Shown here: in pieces, positions 40,301-42,070 of the stretch
Layout of the letters: each line of letters begins with the position of its first letter
Position numbering within the stretch: position 1 is the first letter of the stretch
Source of the DNA: an uncultured Ruminococcus sp.
GTDB lineage: Bacteria > Bacillota > Clostridia > Oscillospirales > Ruminococcaceae
Direction: 5' to 3'
Assembly: GCA_902762785.1 (NCBI GenBank)
Contig: CACWPL010000026.1
Location: forward strand, 1 to 42,070
DNA length: 42,070 bases
Position numbers and translations under genes: made by a program
The notes under the pieces: generated by a model
What the model was told of the DNA's origin: nothing
Databases searched by the model: none
What the model saw: only the letters and a program-made list of their open reading frames with translations

Positions 40301-42070
40301 TACTGTTCTTCGTGATGGGTGGCTACCTCTATACCAGACAGGTCACCTCCGGTTACGGTGCTGCCGTAGTGCTCTACGACCGCAACGGCAACCTTGACCG
40401 CGGCTGGACCAAGAGCGCTGCCAAGATCGCAGACTCCGAGATCACGGAAAACACGATCCAGTTCAAGAACAGCAAGTCTGGCGATGTTCACCTCAATAAG
40501 GTGGACTTCGACAAGCGTGACAACCAGCTCACGATGAATGGCGAGAATGCGGTCGATGCGTCCCACAATGTAGCGGGCGCAAGGATGCAGCTCACCTTCG
40601 ATGCGCCGTTCAAGACTGGTGTGACGCTCAATAACGAGCGGAACCCTGTGACCGTAACGGGCGCGGCCGAGTCCAATGTCGATGTCACGACTGGCACGAT
40701 CACTTGGACGACGGGCACGACCAAGGTCAACATCGAGAACCTCCCCGACGGTACCTACACGCTCACCGAGCTCGAGGCACCTGTGGGCTACTGGCTGGTG
40801 AACCCCTACACCTTCTCCATCTATGATGGCGAGATCACGGAGGTCACCAAGGACAATGAGCGCGTCACCTCCAAGAGCAAGGATCCCGAGGACGAGGCGT
40901 CCAATGCGACTGTTACGGCAGTCGACCGCGACTTCACGTTCCTGATCGGTAAGCTCGCACCTGAGAAGACTGGTCCTGACAAGACTTGGGACAAGAGCAT
41001 CCAGGGCGCTGTGATGGAGCTCGAGCGCGTATCTGAGGGCGTCGATCTGAGCAAGATCGACCTCAAGGTACAGTATTACAATGGGCTGGGCGCCGGCGTC
41101 AGCACCGAGCTGAACGAGAACGTATTCACCCCCGACGAGCAGGATGAGAGACACATCCGCTGGACGACGCCTGACAGCGACAGCGGTAAGGTCGTATTCT
41201 GCGGCATGCAGCCCGGCGATTACGTCCTGCGCGAGATCCAGGCGCCTGAGGGCTATGCACTGGCTGAGCCGATCGAGTTCACGATCGCATATCTCCCCGG
41301 CAATGGCGGTCTGGCCATGACGACCAAGAACGGTGAGCCGGTAGCTCCGATCACCCAGGTCAACATGACCGACGAGCACATCTTCAAGGTCAGCAAGAAG
41401 GAGCTGACGGGCGAGGTCGATGAGGAAGGCAAGGCTGTCTACGCCGACATCCCGAAGAACGCGGATGAGACCGAGAACGCAGCGACCTTCGTTCTGACTG
41501 CACTGTCCGAAACTGACACGCTGATCGGCAAGACCATCGCTGGTGTGACGATCACCGAAGATACAGTGGGCTATGATGCAACCAACAAGTCCTACACCTT
41601 CACCGGCAACAACACTGAGATGATCGGTCTGCTCGAGGGCGGTTCCTACACCCTGAGAGAGACCATCGCACCGAACGGCTACGACATCGTCGAGAGCACG
41701 TTCGTATTCAGCATCGATTCCGGCCAGATCGTGGAGGATACGCAGACGACCACCGGCGAGTATGTCGTTTCCGAGGACGGCTCCACCGTTACGGTACTCG
41801 ATAAGCTCGCTGCAAACACCATCACCATCAGCAAGGAAGCCTTTGGCGGCGAGACCATCGCTGATGACAACAAGGCAGAGTTCAAGCTCACGTCCAAGAC
41901 TGAGGGCGTAGACCTCGGCGGCGTCACCATCAATGATGGCGAGGCGATCGCAGAGGGCGAGACCTCCGTTGCGTTCGATGGCAACACTGCCAAGTTCACC
42001 GGCCTGAAGGACGGTACCTACGAGCTCGAAGAGACCGTAGCGCCCAAGGGCTACACTGTCGTTTCCACCT
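37330..42070 (+). CDS. Giant surface adhesin: choice-of-anchor A domain plus SpaA/Cna-B repeats (partial, runs off the right edge)
   Basis: The frame is open for 1,580 codons with no stop before the edge. A signal peptide (about 1-36, ending near PPALNAADE) precedes a choice-of-anchor A domain (about 42-465: LGIASQFCVFI, EGRFAVGGNVDI, NNFQGTVFAPTADV, FRPYAGGIEI). At least six SpaA/Cna-B-like domains then begin near 474, 884, 1053, 1206, 1352 and 1497. Each opens with a Lys strand (VNVSKVD, YIKKVGE, HLNKVD…) and ends with an E-box such as IKESQPPAGY, LTELEAPVGY, LREIQAPEGY or LRETIAPNGY. In sortase-assembled pilins such Lys and Glu form isopeptide bonds. The C-terminal sorting signal and any sortase lie outside the window. 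Codon choice is less GC-biased than in the metabolic genes. Confidence 0.93.
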   Translation, partial: MKTKTKGKRVLSAVTSAFIAATYVLSAVPPALNAADELVQPMEAWGTYVSDDVVNDASEDGHGGRYPAVLLAGNNVLGPDGTQLVVKDNAATTLQNITDAYALGIASQFCVFINDDFKVTNADAEGRFAVGGNVDIATPDYSGGSKYAIGKGDYITKKDLRDLIDNNGFAHIIMGGKLVGGKLEDTYYDADGEKNTDTPGNNNKIVVINESNIDVAREHLDKINAYSDGSAIGDRWRTISRTQVYPAKVFDFDEQFALLESRSIVLEDKAKKDGVKVTFATEEWHGVTYDVAVFDAKGKSGDTVYFYVDEDDLDKFTDSTIMSFENIPDLATPRTVYATDGTAVAWKTANIVVSIPATGDFKLKNSTKDAGAAFTRINGEFISKNPDQNKVEFNYLNNHEGCTSILYNIPHADTVHIVNNFQGTVFAPTADVVGDQDGHLSGALVAQSFFGPTEFGFRPYAGGIEILGLESSYFVNVSKVDENGAALAGATMTLYQAATDERGNVIKDANGEPTLTAVASNVTADDLTKLSVPGVGVYCIKESQPPAGYSKTDTEYWFKVEEGAEARDVYYTVPVPNLVTANVYTTDDLIRADNPITADSTVSDYINAGYVPAERTSVEYQFSFEFTDPVGVSNLIWGDPSSPPSFQMPKLEFTNSSGTTTTFENVEWGSGNYWHEFKGLNWTDNVTKIEFTLLDTDQQIDNMGGGRLFVNNSSTTLTVNKDAAKSTVSMMPTKWYKVADSGVTKTVTAYVNNEATPTTVEATSTPQPDAKNDVAYKPVIVTYGDGCDLTASTRVEKDVLDVPSNQYKIGDDIYTFAVDGGEIEQVYKNGERVDNDGFSLVQLRRGEAGTLIDEYVVMRDGKKLNPLIDLTPEEGYKFTNSKALYIKKVGEEGEPLAGANLTITKVKLTPSANQMAWNFWRWVDVGETDDSLSYDTSDTVDFELSRSAEGKIADGVVAVMQFDADSNTATNVYRISENTAPTGYLKTNDTVLFFVMGGYLYTRQVTSGYGAAVVLYDRNGNLDRGWTKSAAKIADSEITENTIQFKNSKSGDVHLNKVDFDKRDNQLTMNGENAVDASHNVAGARMQLTFDAPFKTGVTLNNERNPVTVTGAAESNVDVTTGTITWTTGTTKVNIENLPDGTYTLTELEAPVGYWLVNPYTFSIYDGEITEVTKDNERVTSKSKDPEDEASNATVTAVDRDFTFLIGKLAPEKTGPDKTWDKSIQGAVMELERVSEGVDLSKIDLKVQYYNGLGAGVSTELNENVFTPDEQDERHIRWTTPDSDSGKVVFCGMQPGDYVLREIQAPEGYALAEPIEFTIAYLPGNGGLAMTTKNGEPVAPITQVNMTDEHIFKVSKKELTGEVDEEGKAVYADIPKNADETENAATFVLTALSETDTLIGKTIAGVTITEDTVGYDATNKSYTFTGNNTEMIGLLEGGSYTLRETIAPNGYDIVESTFVFSIDSGQIVEDTQTTTGEYVVSEDGSTVTVLDKLAANTITISKEAFGGETIADDNKAEFKLTSKTEGVDLGGVTINDGEAIAEGETSVAFDGNTAKFTGLKDGTYELEETVAPKGYTVVST

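Noticed and set aside
37405-41379. A 1,324-codon open frame on the minus strand opposite the giant adhesin
   Set aside because: Its codons lie exactly opposite the adhesin codons, so it is open simply because the adhesin avoids TTA, CTA and TCA. It has no domain, signal peptide or ribosome site; the sense strand has clear SpaA/Cna-B domains.

Overview
The window looks like a chromosome segment of a high-GC, Gram-positive gut-type Clostridia member, most likely Ruminococcaceae/Oscillospiraceae. The grounds are dockerin modules, a membrane-anchored GH5 glycanase, SpaA/Cna-B surface repeats, lipoprotein signals, strong GGAGG ribosome sites, consensus TTGACA-17-TATAAT promoters, and GC-rich codons with a few AT-rich exceptions. 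Assignments come from reading motifs by eye; no database search was possible.

Layout. (1) 1-650: end of an rRNA operon, with the 23S 3' end, a strong promoter, tRNA-Lys, tRNA-Glu, 5S rRNA and tRNA-Asn, then a terminator. (2) 716-6620: a histidine phosphatase; a four-gene partner-switching module (STAS anti-anti-sigma factor, an unknown protein, an RsbW-like ATPase, a Cache-HAMP-SpoIIE phosphatase); an SGNH esterase; a GNAT acetyltransferase. (3) 6846-21165: a long colinear locus. Its first half is a Fet/P19-type iron uptake system: an FTR1 permease with a TM2 tail, a P19/Tp34 lipoprotein, a DUF2318 membrane protein, two FtsX permeases and an ABC ATPase. Its second half has its own promoter and encodes two small exported proteins carrying ApbE-type flavinylation motifs, a five-helix cytochrome b, fumarate-reductase-like flavoprotein and iron-sulfur subunits, a transglutaminase-like protein, a DUF4418 membrane protein and a second FtsX/ATPase pair. 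The arrangement suggests quinol or cytosolic electrons feeding extracytoplasmic flavins linked to iron reduction and uptake. This is the most interesting system in the window.

(4) 21243-26580: a secreted papain-like protease with 28-residue CxxC repeats, cut from its dockerin by an in-frame TAG, followed by an ExbB/TolQ-like and two ExbD/TolR-like genes. (5) 26586-29131: a vWA protein, a small membrane protein and a macrodomain protein. (6) 29132-33209: two coupled dockerin proteins, the downstream one with a frame break at a poly-A tract just after its start codon, and a divergent GH5 lipoprotein. (7) 33210-33765: an AT-rich, probably acquired membrane protein gene. (8) 33904-36983: a minus-strand operon of an unknown acidic-tailed protein, a ClpP-like protease and a truncated VirD4/TraG-like ATPase. 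(9) 37209-42070: a giant surface adhesin (choice-of-anchor A plus at least six SpaA/Cna-B-like repeats) running off the right edge.

No CRISPR array, insertion sequence or prophage was recognised.
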